DNA of 64,000 bases from Sideroxydans lithotrophicus (GCA_020723185.1 DYJI01000001.1:372001-436000), one strand, 5' to 3'; shown: positions 41,953 through 50,790, numbered from the stretch's first letter. Translations and numbers: made by a program. Notes: generated by a model not told the origin, from the sequence alone.

Positions 41953-43338
41953 TCAGTCCTGGGCAAGCAGTCTGAAGCGCACACAGATGCGCGTTCCCTT
42001 GCCGTCCGCCCCTTCGCTCAGTGACAGTTCGGCATCATGCCGCTTGGCGACCTCGGCCACGATGGATAGTCCGAGTCCGCTGCCGCTCTGGCCGCTGCCG
42101 AGGATGCGGTAGAAGCGTTCGAACACGCGCGCACGGTGCTCGGGGGCGATGCCAGGCCCGTTGTCCTCGACGCACAGCATGGCGTAACCGGGTGAATGCG
42201 TGGTGCTGACGGTGATGTGCCCGCCGTGCGGGGTGTAGCGGATCGCGTTGTCGATCAGGTTGTTGAGCATCTCGACCAGACTGGGCGCGTCGCACAGCAG
42301 CGGCAAGGCTTGCTCGCTCGCCTCATAACCCAGGTCTATGTCTTTCTCGAGCGCCATCTGCACCCATTCCAGCGTGCATTCCTGTGCCAGGCGGCGCAGG
42401 TCGATGCGGGTGAAGCGGTCACTGCCCAGACCGGCGGGCTCGGTTCTGGCCAGCGCGAGTAATTGGTTGACCAGCCGCGTGCCGTGACGGGTACTGGTGA
42501 GGATGTGGCGCAGGGCATGCTGTTTCTGCTCTGTGTCATTGGTGCGCAACGCCAGTTCTGCCTGGGTCTTCAGGCCGGCGAATGGCGTACGCAACTGGTG
42601 AGCGGCATCGGCGACGAAGCGTTGTTGTGCCGCCATCACCTGGTTCAATCGTTCCAGCAGATCGTTCACCGCGTCGATCAGCGGCCGTACTTCGGCCGGC
42701 GCCTTGCTGCCGTCCAGCTGGCTCAGGTCGTCGCGCTGCCGGCTGCTGACTTCGTTGCGCAGCCGCTCCAGCGGCCGCAGTCCCTGCTTCAATCCGTACC
42801 ACACCACGGCCAGCGCGATCAGCGTCAGCAGGAGTTGCGGGATCACGATGTTGGCAAGGATGCCTCGTATCAATGCCTGGCGCTGCTGGGTGGTTTCCGC
42901 GACATGCAGTTGCAGGACCTGGCCGCTGGCATGGAAGGTCAGGCTGACCATGCGTGTCTTCTGGCCTTCGCGTTCGCCGTTGCTGAACAGCGGACCGGCA
43001 CGGCCGCGCCGATAGGACAGCGGGCGCAGGGTGTTACCGTTGCCGGCCAACTTGTGTCCCTCGCTGTCGGTGACCGTGTACACCACGCGATCCGGCATGC
43101 CGGGGTCGGAGCCGTCCGGCAGTTCGGGTATCACGTCCAGGCGCGGCGTGCCGCGGCTGAGGCCGAGTTGTGAGGCGATATCGTTGGCGCGCTGCAGCAG
43201 CACCAGGTCGTAGGGCTGGTTGGCGTAGTTGATGGTGGCGAAATAGCCGACGGCGGTACTGACGATCCACAGCAGATACAGCGAGATGAGCAAGCGCTGC
43301 ATGAGGTAGCTGCGCAAGGAACGGATCGGATTCTCCAT
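41953..43338 (-). CDS. Sensor histidine kinase (TctE/QseC-like)
   Basis: A 461-residue membrane kinase. Domains are an N-terminal transmembrane helix (LLISLYLLWIVSTAVGYFA), a periplasmic sensor of about 120 residues of the 2CSK_N type, a second helix (IVIPQLLLTLIALAVVWYGL), a HAMP-like region, the dimerisation domain with phospho-acceptor H247 (FVADAAHQLRTPFAGLKTQ), and the ATPase domain with NLIDNAIRYTPHGG, DNGPGI and GSGLGLSIVAEV. It is encoded 22 nt downstream of its response regulator and between the two symporter operons, and probably senses an organic acid. Confidence 0.92.
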   Translation of the reverse strand: MENPIRSLRSYLMQRLLISLYLLWIVSTAVGYFATINYANQPYDLVLLQRANDIASQLGLSRGTPRLDVIPELPDGSDPGMPDRVVYTVTDSEGHKLAGNGNTLRPLSYRRGRAGPLFSNGEREGQKTRMVSLTFHASGQVLQLHVAETTQQRQALIRGILANIVIPQLLLTLIALAVVWYGLKQGLRPLERLRNEVSSRQRDDLSQLDGSKAPAEVRPLIDAVNDLLERLNQVMAAQQRFVADAAHQLRTPFAGLKTQAELALRTNDTEQKQHALRHILTSTRHGTRLVNQLLALARTEPAGLGSDRFTRIDLRRLAQECTLEWVQMALEKDIDLGYEASEQALPLLCDAPSLVEMLNNLIDNAIRYTPHGGHITVSTTHSPGYAMLCVEDNGPGIAPEHRARVFERFYRILGSGQSGSGLGLSIVAEVAKRHDAELSLSEGADGKGTRICVRFRLLAQD

Positions 43339-43360
43339 GTCTTTGCTTTAGCCGCTGCGC

Positions 43361-44044
43361 TCAGCTTGCCTGATTTTTCAAGTTGTCGATGACGTAACCC
43401 AGCCCGCGTATGGTGCGGATGGTGACACCCGCCGGTTCGACTTTCTTGCGCAAGCGGTGGATGTAGACTTCGATGGCGTTGTTGCTGGCCTCTTCGGAAT
43501 AACTGTAGAGGCGTTCCAGCAACTGTTCCTTGCTCACCACCCAGCCGATGCGCATCATCAACGCTTCGAGCACGCTCAGCTCGCGTGTCGTGAGCTCCAG
43601 CGGTGTGCCGTCTATCATGGTGCGCCGGGCCACGCTGTCGAAGGTGAGCCTGCCGCAGACATAGACCGGATTCATGCCGCACTGGCCGCGCCGGATCAGC
43701 GCGCGCACGCGCGCTTCCAGCTCGGGCAGGCTGAAAGGTTTGATCATGTAATCGTCTGCACCGAGATCCAGCCCCTTGACGCGGTCGCCCTCTTCATCGC
43801 GCGCGGTGAGGATGATGACCGGTACCTGGCGATTGTTGTCGCGCAGGCTGCGCAGCACACTGAAGCCGTCCAGCTTGGGCAGGCCGAGATCCAGGATGAC
43901 CAGGTCGAACGGCTGTTCGCCGCTGAGGATGAGTTTGGCGGACTGTCCGTCCCTGACACAATCGACGGCGTAACCGGCATGGCGCATGGAGTTGCACAGT
44001 CCGTCGGCCAGCACTTCATCGTCTTCAGCGATCAGGATGCGCAT
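43361..44044 (-). CDS. OmpR-family response regulator (TctD-like)
   Basis: A 227-residue regulator with a receiver domain (MRILIAEDDEVLADGL; acceptor Asp52 in LVILDLGLPKLDG; Lys in DDYMIKPFSLPEL) and a C-terminal winged helix (LTTRELSVLEALMMRIGWVVSKEQL, AIEVYIHRLRKKV, IRTIRGLGYVID). It pairs with the adjacent kinase. It is divergent from the second DUF4212-symporter operon, which is its most likely target. Confidence 0.93.
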   Translation of the reverse strand: MRILIAEDDEVLADGLCNSMRHAGYAVDCVRDGQSAKLILSGEQPFDLVILDLGLPKLDGFSVLRSLRDNNRQVPVIILTARDEEGDRVKGLDLGADDYMIKPFSLPELEARVRALIRRGQCGMNPVYVCGRLTFDSVARRTMIDGTPLELTTRELSVLEALMMRIGWVVSKEQLLERLYSYSEEASNNAIEVYIHRLRKKVEPAGVTIRTIRGLGYVIDNLKNQAS

Positions 44045-44198
44045 CGTGTGTCAGTCACGTGTAAGGGAATAGGGTTAAGTTCGTCGCGGGCAGGTATGCT
44101 TATGCCTTCGTCGCCTGCCGCTGGGCTGCATTCTATGTGCAAGCGGCGGTTTGTCCAAATGGCGGGTGCGACATCAGGGATCAGGATCAGGAACTCAC
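44045..44198. promoter_or_regulatory. Divergent control region between response regulator and second symporter pair
   Basis: A 154-base spacer. GCGGGCAGG (44086-44094) and CCTGCCGC (44114-44121) form an inverted repeat. The GGCAGG/CCTGCC core is shared with the region before the first symporter pair. AGGATCAGGA precedes the DUF4212 start. No clear -10/-35 was identified. Confidence 0.4.
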
Positions 44199-44459
44199 AT
44201 GCAGGCAGGCGAAAGACATCAACGCTACTGGCGCAGCAACCTGCGCATGACCGGCGCGCTGCTGGCGATCTGGTTCGTCGCCACTTTCGTGGTCAGCTGG
44301 TTTGCACGCGAGCTGCAGACGCTGACTGTACTGGGCTTCCCGTTGCCTTTCTACATGGCGGCACAAGGCGCTCTGCTGATCTATCTGCTGCTGGTCGGTT
44401 TCTATGCCTGGCGCATGGGAAAACTGGACGAGAAGTACGGCGTAGGAGAAGACGCCTGA
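44199..44459 (+). CDS. DUF4212 small membrane protein (second copy)
   Basis: An 86-residue partner protein with two helices (MTGALLAIWFVATFVVSWFA; FYMAAQGALLIYLLLVGFYAW) and the family end MGKLDEKYGV. The ATG at 44199 is where homology starts (QRYWRSNLRMTG); upstream in-frame codons have no match. The stop overlaps the symporter start (TGATG). Confidence 0.87.
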   Translation: MQAGERHQRYWRSNLRMTGALLAIWFVATFVVSWFARELQTLTVLGFPLPFYMAAQGALLIYLLLVGFYAWRMGKLDEKYGVGEDA

Positions 44460-46537
44460 TGGCCGGACAGTCGCAATTCACCTCGCAGCTCAAGCGCTAT
44501 TACTCCTTGTACACGGGCGGCGTCATCGGCTTCGTGGTGTTGCTGTCCATCCTCGAACAGATGGGCGTGCCCAACCAGACGCTGGGCTACATCTTCCTCG
44601 GTGTGACCGTATCGCTGTACGCGGGCATCGGCATCCTTTCCAAGACTTCGGATGTGTCGGAATACTATGTGGCCGGGCGCCGCGTACCGGCCTTGTTCAA
44701 CGGCATGGCGACCGCTGCCGACTGGATGTCCGCCGCGAGTTTCATCGGCTTGGCGGGTACGCTGTATATCTCCGGCTACGACGGGCTAGCGTTCGTCATG
44801 GGATGGACCGGTGGCTATTGTCTGGTGGCGCTGTTCCTTGCGCCCTATCTGCGCAAGTTCGGCCAATATACCGTGCCGGATTTCCTGGGCGCGCGTTACG
44901 GCGGCGACGGCCCACGCATGATCGGCGTGTTCGCGGCCATCCTGTGCTCTTTCACTTATGTCATCGCGCAGATCTACGGCTTGGGTCTCATCGTCAGCCG
45001 CTTCACCGGGCTGGATTTCGGTGTCGGCGTGTTCGTCGGTCTGGGCAGCATCCTGTTCTGCTCCTTCCTCGGCGGCATGCGCGCGGTGACCTGGACGCAG
45101 GTGTCGCAATACGTGATTCTTATCGTGGCTTACATGATTCCGGTGATCTGGCTGTCGGTGAAACATACCGGCAACCCCGTGCCGCAGATCGCCTACGGAT
45201 ATGTACTGGAACAAGTGACGGCACGCGAGCAGGTGCTGAACGATGCACAGACGCCGGAAGGCGCGCGCGAGGCGGAAGTGCGCGCCATCCTGCGGCAGCG
45301 GCAGGATGCGACCGAAGACAGGCTGCGCGCGCTGGAAGCGGGGGGCGAAGAATATCTGGCTGCGGAGCGGGCGCGGCTGGGGGCGGAACTATCCGCACTG
45401 CGCTCGCGGCACGCGCCCGAGGCCGAGATCGAGATCGCACAGCGGGAGTTGGAGGCATTCCCGCAAGGGATTGCCGCCGCCAACAGCATCTGGCGTGCCG
45501 AAGCGGAGGCCGACCGTCTGAAATCGTCGCCTATCGTGGCCCACGCCGAGCCCTATGCGGGGCCGGATGAAGAATCGCGCGACAAGAAGCGCAAGAACTT
45601 CCTGGCGCTGGTGTTCTGTCTGATGGTGGGTACGGCGGCCTTGCCACACATCCTGATGCGCTTCTACACCACGACCTCTGTCAAGGAGGCGCGGCTGTCG
45701 GTGTTTTGGTCGCTGTTGTTCATCTCGCTGCTGTATCTCACCGCGCCCGCTCTGGCAGTGCTGGCCAAATACGATGTGTACACCTTGCTGGTGGGATCCA
45801 GCTTCTCCGAGCTGCCGAGCTGGGTGTCGGCCTGGGAAGCGGTGGACAGGGCGTTGATGAACGTGAGCGACATCAACAAGGACGGCATCGTGCAGCTGGC
45901 AGAAGTCACCATAGGCGGCGACCTGATCGTGCTGGCCACGCCGGAGATCGCCGGGCTGCCCTATGTGGTCACTGCACTGGTGGCGGCGGGCGGCCTTGCA
46001 GCGGCCTTGTCGACGGCCGACGGTTTGATGCTGACCATCGCCAACGCGCTGTCGCACGACGTGTACTACAAGATGATAGACCCGAAGGCGCCCACCGGCC
46101 GGCGTCTGGCCATCTCCAAGGGGCTGCTGCTGCTGGTGGCAGTGTGCGCGGCCTATGTCACTGCACTCAAGCCGGGTGACATCCTGTTCATGGTGGGCGC
46201 GGCGTTCTCGCTGGCCGGCTCGGCCTTTTTTCCGGCGCTGGTGCTGGGCATATTCTGGAAGCGGGCCAACAAGGTCGGTGCTATCGCTGGCATGATCAGC
46301 GGGCTGAGCGTGTGCATGCTCTATATGTACATCACCTATCCGTTCTTCGGCGTGAACGCCCCGCTGTGGTGGGAGATCAATCCCATCTCGGCAGGCATCT
46401 TCGGCATCCCGGTAGGCTTCGTCGGCGTCATCATCGGCAGCGTATTGAGCCGTCCGCCGGCAGCCAAGGTGCAGGCGCTGGTGGACTACGTGCGTTACCC
46501 GAACATGGCAGGTGACGAAGGTCGGGGCACCTCCTGA
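44459..46537 (+). CDS. Sodium:solute symporter, VC_2705 type, with coiled-coil insert (copy 2)
   Basis: A 692-residue SSS transporter about 90 residues longer than copy 1. Shared core: SDVSEYYVAGRRVPALFNGMATAADWMSAASF, MGWTGGYCLVALFLAPYLRKFGQYTVPDF and AALSTADGLMLTIANALSHD. Two extra features stand out. One is a charged, Ala/Glu/Arg-rich helical insert at residues about 249-375 (REAEVRAILRQRQDATEDRL). The other is a complete EF-hand loop DINKDGIVQLAE at 471-482. The start shares a base with the DUF4212 stop; an open frame further upstream is antisense to the response regulator and not real. Likely substrate: acetate or a related acid. Confidence 0.87.
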   Translation: MAGQSQFTSQLKRYYSLYTGGVIGFVVLLSILEQMGVPNQTLGYIFLGVTVSLYAGIGILSKTSDVSEYYVAGRRVPALFNGMATAADWMSAASFIGLAGTLYISGYDGLAFVMGWTGGYCLVALFLAPYLRKFGQYTVPDFLGARYGGDGPRMIGVFAAILCSFTYVIAQIYGLGLIVSRFTGLDFGVGVFVGLGSILFCSFLGGMRAVTWTQVSQYVILIVAYMIPVIWLSVKHTGNPVPQIAYGYVLEQVTAREQVLNDAQTPEGAREAEVRAILRQRQDATEDRLRALEAGGEEYLAAERARLGAELSALRSRHAPEAEIEIAQRELEAFPQGIAAANSIWRAEAEADRLKSSPIVAHAEPYAGPDEESRDKKRKNFLALVFCLMVGTAALPHILMRFYTTTSVKEARLSVFWSLLFISLLYLTAPALAVLAKYDVYTLLVGSSFSELPSWVSAWEAVDRALMNVSDINKDGIVQLAEVTIGGDLIVLATPEIAGLPYVVTALVAAGGLAAALSTADGLMLTIANALSHDVYYKMIDPKAPTGRRLAISKGLLLLVAVCAAYVTALKPGDILFMVGAAFSLAGSAFFPALVLGIFWKRANKVGAIAGMISGLSVCMLYMYITYPFFGVNAPLWWEINPISAGIFGIPVGFVGVIIGSVLSRPPAAKVQALVDYVRYPNMAGDEGRGTS

Positions 46538-46544
46538 GCCGGTA

Positions 46545-46856
46545 ATGGAAGATCCGCTCCTGCTATTGATCGTGCTGCTGAAGGCGCTAGTGGAGATCGC
46601 CGCGTTATCGCTGTTGGCGCAGGGCGTGCTGCGAGTACTGGCCGGCCGCAGCTATAAAGAGAATCCAGTCTATCGTCTGTTTCAGGTGATCGCCTCACCG
46701 GCTATCGCGCTGGCCAGCAAGGTGACGCCGCGCTTCATCGCCCCGCAGTATCTGGGGCTGGTCGCCGTGCTGCTGTTGTTCTGGATGTGGCTGGCACTGG
46801 TCTATGCCAAAGCCCATGTCTGTCACGCCGGGAAACTGGCCTGTTTCGCCGGATAG
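46545..46856 (+). CDS. Hypothetical membrane protein downstream of the symporter
   Basis: A 103-residue protein with two strong hydrophobic regions (LLLLIVLLKALVEIAALSLLA; LGLVAVLLLFWMWLALVYA), separated by a basic loop SYKENPVYRLFQVIASPA. It starts 7 nt after the symporter stop, so it is probably the last gene of that operon. I recognise no family. Two cysteines close to the C-terminus (HVCHAGKLACFAG) may not be significant. Confidence 0.65.
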   Translation: MEDPLLLLIVLLKALVEIAALSLLAQGVLRVLAGRSYKENPVYRLFQVIASPAIALASKVTPRFIAPQYLGLVAVLLLFWMWLALVYAKAHVCHAGKLACFAG

Positions 46857-46859
46857 CGG

Positions 46860-46889
46860 TTGGACTGTGCGGGCAAAAGCCGCTATCCT
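46860..46889 (+). promoter_or_regulatory. Promoter of the tRNA-Arg gene
   Basis: TTGGAC (46860-46865) and TATCCT (46884-46889) with an 18-nt spacer, 16 nt upstream of the tRNA 5' end. GC-rich sequence between the -10 and the tRNA (CGCGCCC) resembles a stringent discriminator. Confidence 0.5.
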
Positions 46890-46905
46890 TCGCGCCCTCA
46901 AACAA

Positions 46906-46982
46906 GCGCCCGTAGCTCAGCTGGATAGAGTATTGGTTTCCGAAGCCAAGGGTCGTGGGTTCGACTCCCGCCGGGCGCGCCA
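46906..46982 (+). tRNA. tRNA-Arg (anticodon CCG)
   Basis: A 77-nt cloverleaf with acceptor stem GCGCCCG/CGGGCGC, discriminator G and encoded CCA. The D arm is AGCTCAGCTGGATAGAGT, and the anticodon stem TTGGT/GCCAA carries loop TTCCGAA, giving anticodon CCG, which reads CGG codons. The T arm has GGTTCGAC. All stems pair. Confidence 0.95.
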
Positions 46983-47036
46983 GAATTACGTTGCAAAGTC
47001 CAATGTTGCGGTCGCGCTGCGGCCGGGAGGCAAGTC

Positions 47037-47255
47037 ATGGCACGTCTGATATTCCTAGTGGTCGCCATCGCGTTGGTGTACTGGCTGCTGCGCCGCTTTC
47101 GTCGGCCATCCTCCGAATCCGGGGATGCCGCGCAGACGGAAGATATGGTGAGTTGCGCGCGATGCGGATTGAATCTGCCCAAGAGTGAAGCCATCGCCTC
47201 GGGCGACGATTATTTTTGTTGCGAGGCGCACCGGCGCGAATCGAAGCCGGAATGA
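47037..47255 (+). CDS. PP0621-like small membrane-anchored zinc-ribbon protein
   Basis: A 72-residue protein with one N-terminal transmembrane helix (LIFLVVAIALVYWLLRRF) and a small cytoplasmic domain holding CARC, then CC-x2-H (SCARCGLNLPKSEAIASGDDYFCCEAH), a likely zinc-binding knuckle. Proteins of this form are commonly encoded just upstream of pilS. GGGAGG precedes the ATG, and the stop overlaps the pilS start (ATGA). Function unknown. Confidence 0.8.
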   Translation: MARLIFLVVAIALVYWLLRRFRRPSSESGDAAQTEDMVSCARCGLNLPKSEAIASGDDYFCCEAHRRESKPE

Positions 47256-48889
47256 AGCGTATGCGGGACGCCGCGAATCCCGAGGTCTCGCTGTTCGCGG
47301 CGTGGCGTCCGCCGACCGCGCTGACGCCTGACAGTCTCTGGCGCTCCCTTGCCCTGTTCAATCTGTATCGCCTGATCCTGGGCGGTGTGCTGGTATTCAC
47401 TTCCGCGCTGTTCGGTGCGGCGCTGTCGCTGACACAGTCCGGGCAGACGGCATTCTTCTGGGTCAGTGCCACCTTCACCACGCTGGTTCTGGTTTCGGTG
47501 CTGGCCGTGGTGTGGCGCAAGCCGCAGCCGGGCTGGCAATTGGCTTTCCAGCTATGCGTCGATATCGCATGTATCGGCACGCTGAGTTATATCGGCGGCG
47601 GTGTGCAGAGCAACCTGCCCATGCTGTTGCTTGTGTCGCTGGCTTTCGCCGGCATGATCAGCCATGGCCGCATCACACTGCTGTATGCGGCGCTGGCCAG
47701 TATCACTTTGCTGCTCAGTCACGCTTATGCGGTGTTGACCCGCGATGCGTCGGAGGCGCTGTTCTTTCAGACCGGCATCCTGAGTACTTCGTATTTTGCG
47801 GTGGCTTGGCTGGCGCACGCGATGTCGAAATATGCTTTGGAGAGCGAACGCCTGGCGGCGCGGCGCGGCGAGGATCTGTCCAGCATGGCCGAGGCGAACC
47901 GGCTGATGATCCAGGGTATGCCGGACGGAATGCTGGTGGTGGATGAGCGCGGCCATGTGCGGCAGGCCAATCCCGCTGCCGGTCGCCTGCTGGGGTATGG
48001 GTTCACCACGGAGCATCTGGTCGAGCTGGGTGAATGTTCGCCCCTGCTGGAGGCCATGTATGCCGCGTGGAGACAGAATCGCGCCTTGGGCGGCGAGGCA
48101 CTGCAGCTGCCGCGCACCAACCGTACCGTGAGGGTGCATTTCATGGAGATCGGCGGGGCAAGCTTCTGGGGTGCTGTGATCGTGCTCGAGGATATACAGC
48201 GCATCCAGGCGCAGGCGCAGCAGGTGAAGCTGGCGGCATTGGGCAGGCTGACCGCGAACATCGCGCATGAAGTGCGTAATCCGTTGTCCTCGATCAGCTA
48301 TGCCACCGAATTGCTGCAGGAAAGTCCGCGCGATCCGGCGCAGACGCGCCTGCTGCAGATCATCTTGGATAACACCTCGCGCTTGAACCGTATCGTACAG
48401 GACGTGATGCAGATCAACCGGCGCGATCGCTCGCAAATGGAAAAGATCGATGTGCCGACGGCGTTGTCGGTATTCATCGACAACCTGGCGCAGGTGGAGC
48501 AGGTGCCACGGGAAATATTTGAGTTGGAGGTGCCCGCTGGGAGTATGGTCAGTTTCGATCGCGGTCATTTCGAGCAAGTGCTGTGGAACCTGTGCCGCAA
48601 TGCTTTGCGATATAGTCGCAAGCAGACCGGCAGCGTGCGGCTGCGGTGGCTGCAGGATGGCGAAGGGCGGCAGCTGCTCGAAGTCGAGGATGATGGGCCG
48701 GGTGTGGCGGAGGCGGAGGTGCAGAACCTGTTCGAACCGTTCTACACCACGGACAGTCGCGGCACCGGGCTGGGACTGTATATCGCGCGCGAGTTATGTG
48801 AGGCGAACGATGCCGTGATCGGATATCGGCACGGTGCCGGGGGCGGGGCATGTTTCAGCATCGCTTTCGGACGTGGCGGGGAGGCATAA
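47252..48889 (+). CDS. pilS: Sensor histidine kinase PilS
   Basis: Kinase partner of PilR controlling pilin transcription. The 545-residue protein has six hydrophobic helices in residues about 35-190 (LYRLILGGVLVFTSALFGAA, FFWVSATFTTLVLVSVLAVV and others), a PAS domain (MIQGMPDGMLVVDERGHVRQ), the H-box with H339 (LTANIAHEVRNPLSSISYA), and an ATPase domain with NLCRNALRYS, DDGPGV and GTGLGLYIARELCE. I start at ATG 47252, overlapping the preceding stop. Confidence 0.93.
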   Translation: MKRMRDAANPEVSLFAAWRPPTALTPDSLWRSLALFNLYRLILGGVLVFTSALFGAALSLTQSGQTAFFWVSATFTTLVLVSVLAVVWRKPQPGWQLAFQLCVDIACIGTLSYIGGGVQSNLPMLLLVSLAFAGMISHGRITLLYAALASITLLLSHAYAVLTRDASEALFFQTGILSTSYFAVAWLAHAMSKYALESERLAARRGEDLSSMAEANRLMIQGMPDGMLVVDERGHVRQANPAAGRLLGYGFTTEHLVELGECSPLLEAMYAAWRQNRALGGEALQLPRTNRTVRVHFMEIGGASFWGAVIVLEDIQRIQAQAQQVKLAALGRLTANIAHEVRNPLSSISYATELLQESPRDPAQTRLLQIILDNTSRLNRIVQDVMQINRRDRSQMEKIDVPTALSVFIDNLAQVEQVPREIFELEVPAGSMVSFDRGHFEQVLWNLCRNALRYSRKQTGSVRLRWLQDGEGRQLLEVEDDGPGVAEAEVQNLFEPFYTTDSRGTGLGLYIARELCEANDAVIGYRHGAGGGACFSIAFGRGGEA

Positions 48890-48898
48890 GGGAAAGGC

Positions 48899-50245
48899 AT
48901 GGAAGCGGGGATACCGAACGTACTGATCGTGGACGATGAGCCCGACATCCTGGAGTTGCTGGAGCTGGCGTTGACCCGCATGGGGCTGGATGTGACCAGG
49001 GCGAGCGGATTGGGCGAAGCGAAAGCACGTCTGCTCGAACGTCGCTTTGCGATGTGTCTGACCGATATGCGCATGGCCGACGGAACGGGGCTGGACGTGG
49101 TGCGGCACATCGCCGAAAGCAGTCTCGATCTGCCCGTCGCGGTGATCACGGCACACGGCAACACGGAGAATGCCGTGGCGGCGCTCAAGGCAGGTGCCTT
49201 CGATTATCTTTCCAAGCCGGTGTCGCTGGAGCAGTTGCGAGCACTGGTGAATTCCGCGCTCCGCTTGCCTGCCTGTGCCGGGCGGGCGGAAGGGGCTCAG
49301 CCCGCACTGCTGGGCGAGGCACCGGCCATGCGGCAGGCGCGCGACCTGATCGCGCGTGTCGCGCGCAGTCAGGCACCGGTGCATATCAGCGGCGAGTCGG
49401 GCAGCGGCAAGGAGATGGCGGCGCGACTGATCGTGGCGCAGAGCGCCCGATGTGGGCAGCCTTTCATCGCGGTCAACTGCGGTGCGATCCCCGAGAATCT
49501 GATGGAGAGCGAGTTCTTCGGCTACCGCAAGGGCGCATTCACCGGCGCAGACAAGGACCGGGACGGGTTCTTCCAGGCAGCGAACCAGGGCACGCTCCTG
49601 CTCGACGAGGTGGCCGAGTTGCCGCTGGCGATGCAGGTCAAGCTGTTACGTGCCATCCAGGAAAAACGGGTGCGCCGCGTGGGCGCGACCGAAGAAGAGG
49701 CGGTGGATGTACGGATCCTGAGTGCGACGCACCGTGATCTGGCCGCATGCGTGCGTGACGGCAGTTTCCGGCAGGACCTTTACTATCGCTTGAATGTGAT
49801 CGCATTGCGTATGCCGGCCTTGCGCGAGATGCATGAAGATATCCCGCAGATCGCACAGCAATTGCTGCAGCGGATCGGCGGTGCGGCAGGCGCAAAGTTC
49901 TCGCCCGCTGCCCTGAAACTACTGTCTTCATACGACTTCCCGGGCAACGTGCGGGAGCTGGAGAATGTGATCGAGCGTGCGCTGGCCTTGTGCGCAGAGG
50001 GAGTCATCCAGCCGGATGACCTGCAGTTGCGACCCATGGGTGGCGAGCAGCAGGCTGTTGCAACGGGTGGCAAGTACCCGCTGACCGACTATCTCGATCG
50101 TGTGGAGCGCGAAGCGATACTGGAAGCCTTGCAGCAGACGCATTTCAATCGCACCGCTGCCGCCAAGATACTGGGTGTTACCTTCCGCGCCTTGCGCTAC
50201 CGCATGGACAGGCTGTCCATCACTGACCGGGACAAGCAGCAATGA
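48899..50245 (+). CDS. pilR: Sigma-54-dependent response regulator PilR
   Basis: NtrC-family activator of 448 residues. The receiver domain (VLIVDDEPDILELLELAL) has phospho-acceptor D56 (CLTDMRMADGTG). The AAA+ domain has Walker A GESGSGKE, the sigma-54 contact loop GAFTGA, and Walker B GTLLLDEVAELP. The C-terminal Fis-type helix-turn-helix is YLDRVEREAILEALQQTHFN followed by RTAAAKILGVTFRALRYRM. It lies 9 nt after pilS. Confidence 0.94.
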   Translation: MEAGIPNVLIVDDEPDILELLELALTRMGLDVTRASGLGEAKARLLERRFAMCLTDMRMADGTGLDVVRHIAESSLDLPVAVITAHGNTENAVAALKAGAFDYLSKPVSLEQLRALVNSALRLPACAGRAEGAQPALLGEAPAMRQARDLIARVARSQAPVHISGESGSGKEMAARLIVAQSARCGQPFIAVNCGAIPENLMESEFFGYRKGAFTGADKDRDGFFQAANQGTLLLDEVAELPLAMQVKLLRAIQEKRVRRVGATEEEAVDVRILSATHRDLAACVRDGSFRQDLYYRLNVIALRMPALREMHEDIPQIAQQLLQRIGGAAGAKFSPAALKLLSSYDFPGNVRELENVIERALALCAEGVIQPDDLQLRPMGGEQQAVATGGKYPLTDYLDRVEREAILEALQQTHFNRTAAAKILGVTFRALRYRMDRLSITDRDKQQ

Positions 50246-50790
50246 AGTTCGGTCCGGGTGGCTGGCTGAGCGGGGTCAGGCGTATCGCGTCGCCGAACTT
50301 CGACGCACGGCCGGCGCGGACGCCGGTCAGCCTGCTGGTCATCCACAGCATCAGCCTGCCTCCGGATGAATTCGGCGGGCCGGGCGTGCGACATTTGTTC
50401 ACCAACACACTGGATTGCAGCGCGCATCCTTATTATGCGCAGCTGCAAGGTTTGCGTGTGTCGGCCCATTTCCTGATCGGGCGTGACGGTGCTATCACCC
50501 AGTTCGTCCCCTGTGGCAGTCGGGCGTGGCATGCGGGTGTGTCGGCGTGGCATGGGCGCGAGCGCTGCAATGACTTTTCCATCGGTATCGAGCTGGAGGG
50601 GTGCGACAGGCTGCCCTTCGAGCCTGCGCAGTATGCGGCCCTGGCCCGGCTGACGCGTCGATTGCGACGGAATTATCCGATACGGCACATCGTCGGCCAT
50701 GCCGATATCGCGCCCGGCCGCAAAACCGACCCAGGTCCACTGTTCGATTGGGGGCATTATTTCAGGCTGCTCGATCGCTCATCCGCGTAA
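50242..50790 (+). CDS. ampD: 1,6-anhydro-N-acetylmuramyl-L-alanine amidase AmpD
   Basis: Cytosolic zinc amidase that trims recycled anhydromuropeptides. The 182-residue protein has the N-terminal zinc His in SLLVIHSISLPPDEF and the C-terminal HADIAPGRKTDPGPLFDW with the second zinc His, the catalytic Lys region and a ligand Asp. VRHLFTNTLDCSAHPYY and SVSAWHGRERCNDFSIGIELEG are typical. ATGA overlap with pilR. Confidence 0.93.
   Translation: MKFGPGGWLSGVRRIASPNFDARPARTPVSLLVIHSISLPPDEFGGPGVRHLFTNTLDCSAHPYYAQLQGLRVSAHFLIGRDGAITQFVPCGSRAWHAGVSAWHGRERCNDFSIGIELEGCDRLPFEPAQYAALARLTRRLRRNYPIRHIVGHADIAPGRKTDPGPLFDWGHYFRLLDRSSA

Noticed and set aside
43457-44458. 334-codon upstream extension of symporter copy 2
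   Set aside because: It runs antisense through the response regulator and the DUF4212 gene; the transporter N-terminus is at 44459.
46906-46982. tRNA-Arg as an integration site
   Set aside because: No partial tRNA copy, integrase or compositional change is seen next to it; the downstream pilSR genes are backbone.
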